From positions 3,472,001 to 3,536,000 of the forward strand of contig NZ_CP066784.1 of assembly GCF_028751195.1 (NCBI RefSeq): 64,000 nucleotides of DNA. The letters run 5' to 3'. A program made the position numbers and the translations under genes. The notes beneath the pieces are model-generated. The model was given only the letters and a program-made list of their open reading frames with translations. It was not told where the DNA came from and ran no database searches. This document shows, in pieces, positions 26,694 through 35,214 of the stretch. How positions within the stretch are numbered: the stretch's first letter is position 1; each line of letters starts with the position of its first letter. The stretch is from Alicyclobacillus sp. ALC3. GTDB taxonomy: Bacteria > Bacillota > Bacilli > Alicyclobacillales > Alicyclobacillaceae.

Positions 26694-26758
26694 ATTCTAG
26701 CACGCCCGACATCGCTTGTGTAGTCGATCTTTAGCTGATGTCCACGGTCAATGTGGGC

Positions 26759-26775
26759 GACGTTTCAAAAACGTC
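26759..26775. promoter_or_regulatory. Palindrome upstream of the permease gene
   Basis: GACGTTT and AAACGTC form perfect seven-base arms around CAA, about 66 bases upstream of the permease reading frame. It could be an operator. The rest of the 26694-27068 gap holds the dispersed repeat and no gene. Confidence 0.35.
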
Positions 26776-26860
26776 AAATGAAAGCGTTTGCGCGCGCGGT
26801 TGGAACACTACACGCCGTTTGTCGGGCAGTTCGCGCAACCGACTGATGGATGTTGGCAGC

Positions 26861-26998
26861 TTCGCGACCACGGCGAGAGGAAAAAATGTCGCTGCAGCGC
26901 AAAATCCCGGCCTGTAGCGACATTTTCGACACTTCAAACCCGGGTCCACCGGACCAGCGACAAAAACTAGTGCGATAGCGACACTAGCGTCGCTGATA
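26861..26998 (-). repeat. Inverted copy of the intergenic hairpin repeat
   Basis: Reading on the minus strand gives the same core as at 14733-14972, AAGTGTCGAAAATGTCGCTA. The hairpin arms are AAAATGTCGCTGCAG (26883-26897) and CTGTAGCGACATTTT (26912-26926), with one mismatch and a 14-base loop. On the minus strand it ends in T6, placing a terminator-like structure after the small membrane protein gene at 27069. Confidence 0.88.
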
Positions 26999-27068
26999 TG
27001 AATTCAGTCCCCCGACGCGGGGCCGAACCAGATTGGAATGTTGCCCTTCCCCTTCCCAACGTTCCTGA

Positions 27069-27275
27069 CTACTTGTCCGAATTCTGCTTAGTGACGAGTA
27101 ACCTGTATATGTCGTTTAGGCGTTGCGCAGTTTCGCGTGTTGCATTTCGAGTCTGGAAGATTGCAACGATGAGAGTGATCGACAGGATAAGGGCGACTAG
27201 CGGTAGAATAATGCCGACAATGATGCCTATGATTCCAATCGCCGCCAAACCGGGGGTTGGCATGTTTACGTTCAC
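27069..27275 (-). CDS. Small single-helix membrane protein
   Basis: A 68-residue protein with one or two tightly packed hydrophobic stretches (AAIGIIGIIVGIILPLVAL, then ILSITLIVAIFQ) followed by a short charged tail RETAQRLNDIYRLL. The GTG start has GGGAGG seven bases upstream. It is probably anchored in the cytoplasmic membrane with the tail in the cytoplasm. I recognise no family; the ribosome site and composition support it as a gene. Confidence 0.6.
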   Translation of the reverse strand: MNVNMPTPGLAAIGIIGIIVGIILPLVALILSITLIVAIFQTRNATRETAQRLNDIYRLLVTKQNSDK

Positions 27276-27536
27276 TCATATTCCTCCCTTTGTGTAAGAC
27301 AGCTTCATAGCAGTCACCACTACCAGTCACCACTGCCTTACCATAATCATCCACATGAGAGTGCCAACCGACCGATTGGTCAACAATTTTCCACTCAGTC
27401 CTGTTCGAATGGAGGGTTTTCGTCGTATATTGGGAGGTAAAGTTGGAACTATCGGACGAATTCGGGAACCTGATTCCGGACTTTATAGTGGGCCGCATGT
27501 GAGCGAGACTATCTGGTCAGAGAAGGAGTGGAGCCG

Positions 27537-28745
27537 ATGAGTATGACGTTTAAACCGTCGGAGACGACCGGCAAGCTCGAACTGCAGGAGGGTACAGGGG
27601 AGCGGGCAGACTCCGCAGTCCAACAACAGACCCGTGCAGAGCTCGCACCTCCAGCTGATTCCGCGATTGATGTCGCACCGGTACAACTCGGGAATGTGGC
27701 GCATGTGGCAGATGCGAGTGCTGCACATCCCTTCGATGAGTCCAACCTTGGGGAGACCAAGCTCTACGCTAACTACCGGATGGACCTGCGCAATCCCAAT
27801 CCGGAAACGCTCGATGCCTTCATCGACGACAACATCGTCAAGGACTGGTCGACCCTCTCGTGGAGACAGGTTGGGAAACCGTTTCGTGTCGTCAATTACG
27901 CTGGGGGAAAACGACGGTGGGAAGAACAACACGGCGATACGCTGCCGGTACACACCTCGTGGGAGATGTTCAACCGTTCGTTCCACGCGCTGTTTATGAA
28001 GAATGTGCCGCAGGAGCGGCAGGAAGCGTTTGGGAAGTTGGTTAAGAATGTCGGCACGCTGCACTGGGGCGCAGCCCGGCACATGCTCGGTGAACTCGAA
28101 GAGCTGACAATCTGGAACATGGCGCACCGCGCGGAAGACGCAATTTGGGACCCACGCGGAAAGCGTGCGCTGTTTCGCGGCCTCGACCTGCACAAGCCGC
28201 GAGTCCTGTTCCTCGGCGCCGCTGACGGTTACGAGGCTATGCAGATGTATTCCATGTACCCGGGCGGCGAGGCCGTGCTGGTGGACTACGACGACTTTTG
28301 TCGCACCGACCGCTTTGGCAAGTTCCCCGAGCACTACCCGTTTGTCGGGACAAATCCAGCAACTGGCGCTGCGAAGGTGTGGTATCGGGATCAGATGAAT
28401 ATCTCATTTGTCGTAGATGATATTCGCAACCTCGACTTTGGCCAGGAGTTTGATGTGGTCGTCAGCGTCGGGCTGATTGAACACTTCCCAGATGAGTACA
28501 AGAAAGAGGCGATCGATTGGCACCGCAAGTTCCTGAAACCGGGCGGTTACGCCATTTTGACAACGCCGCGTCTACAGTGGCGATCACGCATGTTTTACCA
28601 CGTCCTCGCCGAGTGGATGAACTACACCTACCGCGAGTTGATGACGGTGCAACAGATGGGCCTGTACCTGCATGAGAACGGCTTCAATATCCTACGGCAT
28701 GGGACCATTAAGGCTCATAACGGGATTGTCGCGAAAGTCCGCTGA
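27537..28745 (+). CDS. SAM-dependent methyltransferase, class I
   Basis: A 402-residue protein. The last 200 residues form a Rossmann methyltransferase with motif I VLFLGAADGYEAMQMYSM, the acidic motif II end VLVDYDDF and motif IV FDVVVSVGLIEHFPD followed by LKPGGYAILTTP. The first 200 residues (Ala/Glu-rich start, then WEMFNRSFHALFMKN and HMLGELEELTIWN) match no domain I know. The acceptor is unknown. The ATG follows AAGGAG. The oxidoreductase gene starts 22 bases later with its own GGAGG, so the two probably form an operon. Confidence 0.82.
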   Translation: MSMTFKPSETTGKLELQEGTGERADSAVQQQTRAELAPPADSAIDVAPVQLGNVAHVADASAAHPFDESNLGETKLYANYRMDLRNPNPETLDAFIDDNIVKDWSTLSWRQVGKPFRVVNYAGGKRRWEEQHGDTLPVHTSWEMFNRSFHALFMKNVPQERQEAFGKLVKNVGTLHWGAARHMLGELEELTIWNMAHRAEDAIWDPRGKRALFRGLDLHKPRVLFLGAADGYEAMQMYSMYPGGEAVLVDYDDFCRTDRFGKFPEHYPFVGTNPATGAAKVWYRDQMNISFVVDDIRNLDFGQEFDVVVSVGLIEHFPDEYKKEAIDWHRKFLKPGGYAILTTPRLQWRSRMFYHVLAEWMNYTYRELMTVQQMGLYLHENGFNILRHGTIKAHNGIVAKVR

Positions 28746-28767
28746 GTTTCACGACGGAGGTGGATAG

Positions 28768-29748
28768 ATGAAAGCGTGGCTCGTACAAGAACTGGGAGAA
28801 CCGAGCGAAGCGCTGCGCCTCGCTGAGGTGCCCGTGCCGAGTGCTCAACGAGGGCAGGCGGTGGTCGAAGTTAAGGCAGCTGCGGCGAACTTCTTTGATA
28901 TCCTCCTTTGCCAGGGTAAATACCAGGAGCGCCCCCCGTTGCCGTTTACGCCTGGTGCCGAGGTGGCTGGCATGGTTACCGCTGTCGGCGAGGGCGTAAA
29001 GCTCTCCGTCGGTCAACGCGTGATGGCCATGCCGCAGTTGCCACACGGCGGTTTTTGTGAATTTGTCGTGGTGCCAGAGCAGGTTGTGTTTCCGATCCCG
29101 GAGGAACTTCCGTTCACCTCGGCCGCTGGGATGTTCATTACCTACCAAACGGCCTACTACGCTTTGCACTACTGCGCAAAGCTGCAGCGAGGCGAGGTTC
29201 TCCTCGTCCATGCCGGAGCAGGGGGAGTTGGGTCTGCGGCGATTCAGCTTGGCAAAGCGGCGGGCGCGCGCGTAATTGCGACCGCTGGTGGGGAGGAGAA
29301 AGTCCACGTTTGCAGGGACTTGGGGGCAGACGTCGCGATTGACTACACAGTCGAGAATTTCATTGACATCGTGAAAGCACAGACCGGCAACCGCGGTGCG
29401 GACGTGATTTTCGACCCGGTCGGTGGCGACGTGTTTGACAACAGCCGCAAGTGTATCTCGTTCGGGGGGCGGCTGCTCGTTATCGGCTTTGCAGGCGGTC
29501 GCATTGCAGACGCACCGACGAATCACATCCTCCTCAAAAACTACTCAGTGGTCGGTGTGCACTGGGGGTTGTTCAGTAAACTGATGCCAAACGGCGTCCA
29601 CGCGATTCACGATGAACTAATGAAACTCTATCAGACCGGGAACATCGACCCGCTCATTTACACACAGGCGCCACTGGGCCAACTGCCGCAAACGCTCAGC
29701 CAGATTGCGACACGCAAGACGTGGGGTAAAGTGGTCTTGTGTCCATGA
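28768..29748 (+). CDS. NAD(P)H:quinone oxidoreductase, zinc-free MDR type
   Basis: A 326-residue medium-chain reductase of the quinone oxidoreductase branch. It has the N-terminal catalytic domain with AAAANFFDILLCQGKYQ and PFTPGAEVAGMV, the nucleotide-binding GAGGVGSAAIQLGKAAGA, and DVIFDPVGGDVF. The Cys/His ligands of zinc alcohol dehydrogenases are absent. It should reduce quinones or enones with NADPH in the cytoplasm. The ATG follows GGAGG and lies 22 bases after the methyltransferase stop. Confidence 0.9.
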   Translation: MKAWLVQELGEPSEALRLAEVPVPSAQRGQAVVEVKAAAANFFDILLCQGKYQERPPLPFTPGAEVAGMVTAVGEGVKLSVGQRVMAMPQLPHGGFCEFVVVPEQVVFPIPEELPFTSAAGMFITYQTAYYALHYCAKLQRGEVLLVHAGAGGVGSAAIQLGKAAGARVIATAGGEEKVHVCRDLGADVAIDYTVENFIDIVKAQTGNRGADVIFDPVGGDVFDNSRKCISFGGRLLVIGFAGGRIADAPTNHILLKNYSVVGVHWGLFSKLMPNGVHAIHDELMKLYQTGNIDPLIYTQAPLGQLPQTLSQIATRKTWGKVVLCP

Positions 29749-29778
29749 GCTCGTCAGCCGGTTTGAACTCGTTGCCCT

Positions 29779-30801
29779 TCAGGTGAAGTACTCGATTCTC
29801 GCCTGCGGCAAGTACTGCGCAACGAGTTCCTCGAACAGGCTCACGATGCGGGCCTGTTCTTCATCTTGATAGACGTATTTGCCGATCCCGTATCGCCCCC
29901 ACTTGTACTTTCGCTTCGACTCATCGAGATCCAGCTTTGTTTTTGGGTAGCGCTTCTCGATAACCCGCTTTGCAGGCTTTGTGAATCGGTGCTGGATTAA
30001 TTCTACAGTCAGGTCAGTGAGACTGTCCGGCATCGCCTCGCTAAGCCTCTGCAGCAGCTTCGTGTAAGCCTCTTCCCAGCCTTCATGCATGTAAATTGGC
30101 GCGATAATGAAGCCCAGCGGGTAGCCAGAGACCGCCACTTTGCGCGCGGCTGCGATGCGGTCGGCGAGTGGCGCCGTGGATGGCTCAAAGTTGCGCACCA
30201 TGTACTCCGTGTTCATGGAGAACCGGAAGCGGGTGCGGCCATTATGTGGAAGGTCGAGCAGAGAGTCGACGAGGTCGTACTTGGTCACGAAGCGAAGCTG
30301 GCCGTGTGGCTGATCGCCCATGAAGGTGATGAGCCGAGCCAAGTTGCCCGTGAGGTGCTCGATACTGAGCGGATCGGAGGTGCAGGCCGCTTCAAACCGC
30401 GTGATTTCCGGCTGGCGCTCTGCGATGTACGCTTGCGCCTGGCGAAGGATATCGTCCATGTTCACGTAGACCCGGATGTACGGTTTGGCGCCAAGGGTGG
30501 TCTGAAGGTAACAGTAGTGACAGTGGCCAATGCACCCGGTGGAGATGGGAATGGCGTATTCGGCAGACGGCTTGGAGGTGTCGAACTTCAGCGTTTTTCG
30601 AACGCCGACGACGAGAGTTCGCTTGGCGTTTCGATACTGTTGAAGTTCATTGTCACCGGGGATGTCACGCACCTGGTTGTGAGATGTGGTGTGAAGGATC
30701 TCGACGTCTAGCGCTTTAAGCCGCTGGAGGATTTCTTGTCCAATTGGGTACTCAAGGGCTGTTGGTTCAAAGTACGCACGGTCCGGAACGAACTCTCGCA
30801 C
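29779..30801 (-). CDS. splB: Spore photoproduct lyase
   Basis: A 340-residue radical SAM enzyme that repairs the thymine dimer 5-thyminyl-5,6-dihydrothymine in germinating spores. The [4Fe-4S] motif is Cys90-Cys94-Cys97 in TGCIGHCHYCYLQT, and the hydrogen-donor Cys140 lies in EAACTSDPL; spacing and length match B. subtilis SplB (Cys91/95/98/141). The GTG start follows a GGGGAG-type site. Its presence marks the host as a spore former. No splA is seen beside it. Confidence 0.95.
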   Translation of the reverse strand: MREFVPDRAYFEPTALEYPIGQEILQRLKALDVEILHTTSHNQVRDIPGDNELQQYRNAKRTLVVGVRKTLKFDTSKPSAEYAIPISTGCIGHCHYCYLQTTLGAKPYIRVYVNMDDILRQAQAYIAERQPEITRFEAACTSDPLSIEHLTGNLARLITFMGDQPHGQLRFVTKYDLVDSLLDLPHNGRTRFRFSMNTEYMVRNFEPSTAPLADRIAAARKVAVSGYPLGFIIAPIYMHEGWEEAYTKLLQRLSEAMPDSLTDLTVELIQHRFTKPAKRVIEKRYPKTKLDLDESKRKYKWGRYGIGKYVYQDEEQARIVSLFEELVAQYLPQARIEYFT

Positions 30802-30918
30802 CGCTTCACCACTCCCCCTGCCTTGACGAATGTGACCTCGGCAATAGGTTTTGTCGTTCCCGCCATTGTGATGCGTGCGACGGGAGCATAAAGGGGGAAC
30901 TTGTTTGGCGGGTTCCTG

Positions 30919-31362
30919 TTAGTGCGTGTCCACGTTATGCTTCACCTGACAGTCCTCGCAGTACCCGTACACTTCAAATCGGTGGTTCAGTACTTCAAAC
31001 TTGCCAACGTGGTCGAGAATTTCGTCTACTGGACAATCTTCAAGCGCCTGAGTTAAACCGCAGCCCACACAGACCAAGTGGTGGTGATGCTCGTCCCCGC
31101 ATTTCAGCCGGTACTTGACGGCCTCATCGTTGAACTCCATCGGTTCAATCACGCCTTGTTCGAGCAGAGTGCTTAACGTGCGGTAAATCGTATCGAAACT
31201 CACTCGTTCGTACCTGGACCTCACGTGCTCGTGTACGTCTTTGGCCGACAGGTACTTGTCGCGATTGTTCACAAACAACTCCACAGCCATCTGCCGCTTA
31301 CCCGTGAACTTGTAACCGGCGTCCTTCAGCTTGGCCAAGATCTCTGTCGCATTGTTGTTCAT
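30919..31362 (-). CDS. zur: Zinc uptake regulator Zur (Fur family)
   Basis: A 147-residue Fur-family repressor. The winged helix spans about residues 1-85 (YKFTGKRQMAVELF, SFDTIYRTLSTLLEQGVIE). The dimer domain has the sensor histidines CGDEHHHHLVCVGC and the structural zinc pairs CVGC and CEDC. The pattern YGYCEDC and SFDTIYR is closer to B. subtilis Zur than to PerR or Fur. It diverges from the zinc ABC transporter genes, which should be its targets, and a Zur-like palindrome lies at 31448-31468. Confidence 0.88.
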   Translation of the reverse strand: MNNNATEILAKLKDAGYKFTGKRQMAVELFVNNRDKYLSAKDVHEHVRSRYERVSFDTIYRTLSTLLEQGVIEPMEFNDEAVKYRLKCGDEHHHHLVCVGCGLTQALEDCPVDEILDHVGKFEVLNHRFEVYGYCEDCQVKHNVDTH

Positions 31363-31447
31363 GACGTCACTCCTTTCCCCTTCGTTACTTTATTATCCCG
31401 CATCGGTTAAGGTCAGGCAATCACGGGAAAACTATGGATTACATCAC

Positions 31448-31468
31448 AAATCGAAATGATTCCTATTT
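31448..31468. promoter_or_regulatory. Candidate Zur box
   Basis: An AT-rich 21-base imperfect palindrome beginning AAATCGAAATGATT and ending CTATTT. It resembles the Bacillus Zur consensus (AAATCGTAAT...ATTTACGATTT-like) and overlaps the -35 of the znuA promoter, so binding would block transcription. Confidence 0.55.
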
Positions 31469-31494
31469 ACAACCGTTAGCGCCATTGGTATACT
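31466..31494 (+). promoter_or_regulatory. Sigma-A type promoter of znuA operon
   Basis: TTTACA and TATACT are separated by exactly 17 bases. The promoter lies about 57 bases upstream of the znuA start and overlaps the Zur-like box. Confidence 0.7.
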
Positions 31495-31550
31495 CCATTT
31501 CGCAAGCCGTTCATCACGATTTACTGTGTAGCGGTGAGAGGAGGCGAACC

Positions 31551-32561
31551 ATGGGAGACATCTCTCGCCAGACCGGCGGAACAGATGCTTGGCCGCGAAA
31601 AGTGGTCAGTCGGCACAACCGAAGATGGGCAATGTCGACCCTGGCTACAGCCAGTCTGCTGTCGTTGACCGCCATCACCGGGTGCGGGCAAGGTTCAAAC
31701 GTCGCGAACACCCAGGCCTCAGCAAACACAAACGGAGTTGTCCGCGCGGTGGCGGCAGAAGATCAGTACGCCAGCGTGATTAGCCAGATTGGTGGCCATT
31801 TCGTCTCTGTCAAAGCGTTGATGAGCAACCCGAACACGGACCCACACACGTATGAGGCAAGTACGGCAGACGCGGCGCTCATCGGCGGCGCACAGCTGGT
31901 CATACAGAACGGGCTTGGCTACGACGGGTTCATGAACAAACTGGAAGCTGCCTCGCCGAACCCGAAGCGCAAGGTGATTGATGTGGCGCAGTCGCTTGGC
32001 TACAGTCCCCAAACGCCGAATCCGCACCTGTGGTATAACCCGGCAACGATGGCCCGTACAGCCGTGCTCGTGGAACAGGACTTGGCTCACGAGGACCCCA
32101 CGCACGCAGCTTATTTCAAACAGAATTTACAGAGGTTTGAAGCGTCCATCAAGTCACTTGACCAGGCCATTGCGGCTGTCAAGCGAACGGAGGCGAACAC
32201 ACCTGTCGCCGTGACCGAGCCAGTGGCCGACTACCTATTGCAAGCAGCGGGGATGGATATCAAGACACCGTGGACGTTCCAAGTGGCGGTGATGAACGGG
32301 ATCGACCCAGCGCCACAAGACGTGCAGACTGAAGATGATTTGATTACACAGCACAAAGTAAAAGTGCTGGTTTACAACTTGCAGGCTGTCAATACAGCCA
32401 CAAACGCACTGTTAAGTGAGGCGCGCGCAAGTCACGTGCCTGTAGTTGGCGTGTTCGAGACGATGCCTCCTGCTGACACGTACCAGTCGTGGATGCAATC
32501 CGAAGTGCGAGACCTATCTAACGCAATTCAACACGGCACATCAGCAGGGATGGTGAACTAA
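31551..32561 (+). CDS. znuA: Zinc ABC transporter substrate-binding lipoprotein
   Basis: A 336-residue cluster A-I metal-binding lipoprotein. After a long N-terminal basic stretch, a lipobox ends in ITGC (Cys45). Metal-ligand candidates are His in DPHTYEAS, His in NPHLWYNP and Glu in VTEPVADYLL; there is no His-rich loop of the classical ZnuA type. It is held outside the membrane and passes metal to the permeases. The ATG follows GAGGAGG. The ligand set alone would also suit manganese; the adjacent Zur favours zinc. It is the first gene of a four-gene operon. Confidence 0.88.
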   Translation: MGDISRQTGGTDAWPRKVVSRHNRRWAMSTLATASLLSLTAITGCGQGSNVANTQASANTNGVVRAVAAEDQYASVISQIGGHFVSVKALMSNPNTDPHTYEASTADAALIGGAQLVIQNGLGYDGFMNKLEAASPNPKRKVIDVAQSLGYSPQTPNPHLWYNPATMARTAVLVEQDLAHEDPTHAAYFKQNLQRFEASIKSLDQAIAAVKRTEANTPVAVTEPVADYLLQAAGMDIKTPWTFQVAVMNGIDPAPQDVQTEDDLITQHKVKVLVYNLQAVNTATNALLSEARASHVPVVGVFETMPPADTYQSWMQSEVRDLSNAIQHGTSAGMVN

Positions 32562-33404
32562 ATGGACGTGATTGGACAGCCAGTGCTTCAACTCCATCAA
32601 ATCAGTGTCCGGTACGGCGACAGACGGATTCTCGAGGACATTGACGTCGACGTATTTCCCGGGGAGTTTATTGGCCTCATCGGCCCCAACGGTGCAGGCA
32701 AGACGACGCTGTTGCGCGTCATTTTGGGTATGCTCGCACCATCTACAGGACAGGTCACCTTGGCTGGCAAGCCGACGCGTCACGGCAGCCAACAGATTGG
32801 CTATGTGCCACAGAAAATCCACCTCGAACCGGACACGCCGTTGCGTGGGCGAGACTTGGTTGGCCTCGGTATTGATGGGCATCGCTGGGGTATGCCTCTG
32901 CCAAATCGAAGCAGACGGCAGAAAATCGACGAGGCCCTGTGTGCGGTACATGCCACGCGCTTCGCAGACGCACCAGTTGGGCGGCTCTCTGGCGGCGAGC
33001 AACAGCGGTTGCTCATCGCGCAAGCCCTGCTCACTGACCCAAAGGTGATGTTGCTCGACGAGCCGCTCTCGAACCTTGACATCAAGAGCGCTTACGAAGT
33101 CGTTCACCTAGTTTCAGAAGTAGCAAAGTCCCGCGGTATAGCCGTCATCATGGTTGCTCACGACATGAACCCCCTGCTCCCGGTGATGGACAAAGTCGTC
33201 TACATTGCCAACGGGAAGGCTGTCACAGGCCGCGTCGAGGACGTGATCAGAAGTGAAGTCCTGTCAACGCTCTACGGTTACGAGGTGGAGGTGTTGCGCG
33301 TCCGCAACCGGATTATCGTAGTCGGTGGCGAAGGCGGAGAGTACGGTCTGCTCGAGCCAAGTGACCGATCTCGCTGCGCGGGCGAGGAAGTGGCGGCACC
33401 ATGA
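32562..33404 (+). CDS. znuC: Zinc ABC transporter ATP-binding protein
   Basis: A 280-residue ABC ATPase. It has Walker A GPNGAGKTT, the Q-loop YVPQKIHLE, the signature LSGGEQQRLLIAQAL, Walker B VMLLDEPLSNLD and the switch His in MVAHDMN. It powers metal import for the adjacent permeases. Its ATG directly follows the znuA stop, and its stop overlaps the next permease start (ATGA). Confidence 0.9.
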   Translation: MDVIGQPVLQLHQISVRYGDRRILEDIDVDVFPGEFIGLIGPNGAGKTTLLRVILGMLAPSTGQVTLAGKPTRHGSQQIGYVPQKIHLEPDTPLRGRDLVGLGIDGHRWGMPLPNRSRRQKIDEALCAVHATRFADAPVGRLSGGEQQRLLIAQALLTDPKVMLLDEPLSNLDIKSAYEVVHLVSEVAKSRGIAVIMVAHDMNPLLPVMDKVVYIANGKAVTGRVEDVIRSEVLSTLYGYEVEVLRVRNRIIVVGGEGGEYGLLEPSDRSRCAGEEVAAP

Positions 33405-34300
33405 ACGGCACGTGGCAGTTTGTCTTGGCTCCTGGGTTCTTTACGAATCACGAGGTCGTCAACGCGTTGTGGGTCAGCACCGCCATTGCGATTGTATCCG
33501 GCCTAGTTGGCGTATTTGTGATTGTGCGCGGACAGTCTTTCGCGGGTCACGCGCTCACTGACCTCGGTGCGACCGGCGCTTCTGGCGCAGTCATGCTGGG
33601 AGCAAACGTGTGGTACGGATTTTTGTCGTTCGGCCTGCTCTCCGGTGCAGCCATGGAGGGGCTCGGGTCACGTATTCGCAACCGCGATGTAGCCACTGGT
33701 CTCGTGCTGTCGTTCGCGATGGGACTCGGTGCGCTGTTCCTCTACATTGATACTCAACAGGCGAATGCCACCGTATCGATGCTGGTGCTCTTTGGCTCTG
33801 TTTTTGTCATTAACCCCGCGTTGACCCCGCTCGTGATGGCAGTTGGGTTGGCGGCGCTGGTGCTGTTGGCTATCTTGTACCGGCCGCTTCTGCTCAGTTC
33901 CGTGAGTCCCACCTTGGCAGAGGCTCGTGGTGTGCCGGTGCGGTGGGTGAGTATGCTCTTTATGTTTGTCTTGGCGGCCGCGGTCGAAGACGGGGCGCTC
34001 GTGCTCGGGGCACTGCTCAGCACGGCACTTCTCATCGGTCCGGCAGCGACGGCTGTACGCCTGACGTCGCGACCGGGCAGGGCGCTTGTGTGGTCTGCTG
34101 CGGTAGCGGTCATCGCAACCTGGGCCGGGATTGTCTGCTCGTATGACAGCTATTACTGGCCTCCGTACGGGCGTGGATGGCCCGTGAGCTTTTTCATCGC
34201 AGCCTTCGTGCTATTGTTTTACCTTGCCGCGCGATTCGTGCCAGAGCGGTCGCGGGCTGCTGAGCGTCCGAGCCTGCAGCAGGAGGTGAAAGCGCCATGA
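33401..34300 (+). CDS. znuB: Zinc ABC transporter permease, first subunit
   Basis: A 299-residue ABC-3 family permease with about eight membrane helices, family segments GVFVIVRGQSFAGHALTDLG and LLLSSVSPTLAEARGVPV, and a short basic C-terminal tail. It forms the membrane channel for metal. It overlaps znuC at its start and the second permease at its end, both as ATGA, so all are translated together. Confidence 0.88.
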   Translation: MNGTWQFVLAPGFFTNHEVVNALWVSTAIAIVSGLVGVFVIVRGQSFAGHALTDLGATGASGAVMLGANVWYGFLSFGLLSGAAMEGLGSRIRNRDVATGLVLSFAMGLGALFLYIDTQQANATVSMLVLFGSVFVINPALTPLVMAVGLAALVLLAILYRPLLLSSVSPTLAEARGVPVRWVSMLFMFVLAAAVEDGALVLGALLSTALLIGPAATAVRLTSRPGRALVWSAAVAVIATWAGIVCSYDSYYWPPYGRGWPVSFFIAAFVLLFYLAARFVPERSRAAERPSLQQEVKAP

Positions 34301-35133
34301 CGACGCTGTTCGCGCCGGGGTTATTCACGCAACCTTTTATGCTGAACGCATTCTTGAGTGGCACACTGGTCGCTGCAGTTTCCGGACTCGTAGGTTTTTT
34401 TGTTGTGATTCGCGGCTCCGCCTTTGTCGCCCACGCGTTGCCGCGCATCGGTTTCGCGGGAGCGGCTGGAGCGGTGCTCGTCAATATTAACCCGATGTTT
34501 GGGCTCGTCGCGTTCGCTCTCGCCGGGGCAGTCACTATGGGTGGGCTGGGAAAAAAAGGACAACATGACGTCGTGATTGCGCTCACCCTCGTCGCCGGGC
34601 TCGGCACGGGTGCGCTCTTTTTGAAGCTCAGCAATACCTATGCGGCGGGTGCGTACGCACTGCTTTTTGGGCAGTTGGTCGGTGTCAGCCGCGCCCAGTT
34701 GTACACCACAATTGCGATTGCCGCCGCGTGCTTGGTCGCCATCGTGCTTTTGTATCGGCCGTTGCTCTTCGCTTCAGTCACACGGCAGTCAGCGCATGCG
34801 CGCGGCGTGCGGGTCGCCGCCGTGGATCTGTTGTTCCTTGTGGTCATTGGCATTGCAACGGCAATCACCGTCCCGGTCGTTGGAGCGTTGCTCTCATTCA
34901 GTCTGATGATTGGACCGCCAGCGACTGCTGCGCATCTGACCCATCGGCCGGTCCGGGCGATGGCTTTGGCGGCTGTCATTTCCGTAATCACCGTGTGGAT
35001 CGCGCTCATTCTCGGTTACGACACAGCCTGGCCAATTGGCTTCTTCGTCGCGGCGCTGTCAGCCGCGTTCTACGGCGGTGCTCATGTGGTTTCGGCGGTG
35101 CGCCGCAGTGGCGAGGTAGCGAGTAGCTTGTAG
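34297..35133 (+). CDS. znuB: Zinc ABC transporter permease, second subunit
   Basis: A 278-residue second ABC-3 family permease, related to but distinct from the preceding one (GFFVVIRGSAFVAHALPRIGFAG; LLFASVTRQSAHARGVRV). Most ZnuABC systems use a homodimer of one permease, so two different permeases suggest a heterodimer here (inference). It overlaps the preceding gene by four bases and ends the operon; the MATE gene converges on it 81 bases later. Confidence 0.87.
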   Translation: MTTLFAPGLFTQPFMLNAFLSGTLVAAVSGLVGFFVVIRGSAFVAHALPRIGFAGAAGAVLVNINPMFGLVAFALAGAVTMGGLGKKGQHDVVIALTLVAGLGTGALFLKLSNTYAAGAYALLFGQLVGVSRAQLYTTIAIAAACLVAIVLLYRPLLFASVTRQSAHARGVRVAAVDLLFLVVIGIATAITVPVVGALLSFSLMIGPPATAAHLTHRPVRAMALAAVISVITVWIALILGYDTAWPIGFFVAALSAAFYGGAHVVSAVRRSGEVASSL

Positions 35134-35214
35134 CAGCACAGTGCCGGGTGAACGATGTGTAGCCGCAGACGAACTCTGTATCGCCACATCGGGACGAATG
35201 TCGTGGGGCAAATC

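Noticed and set aside
26694..27068. c-di-AMP (ydaO) riboswitch before the KimA-like gene
   Set aside because: I could not find the conserved core; the gap holds the dispersed repeat and a small palindrome.
27088..27498. 136-codon frame opposite the small membrane protein
   Set aside because: It shares the region with the better 68-residue gene, extends through AT-rich upstream sequence and has no family pattern.
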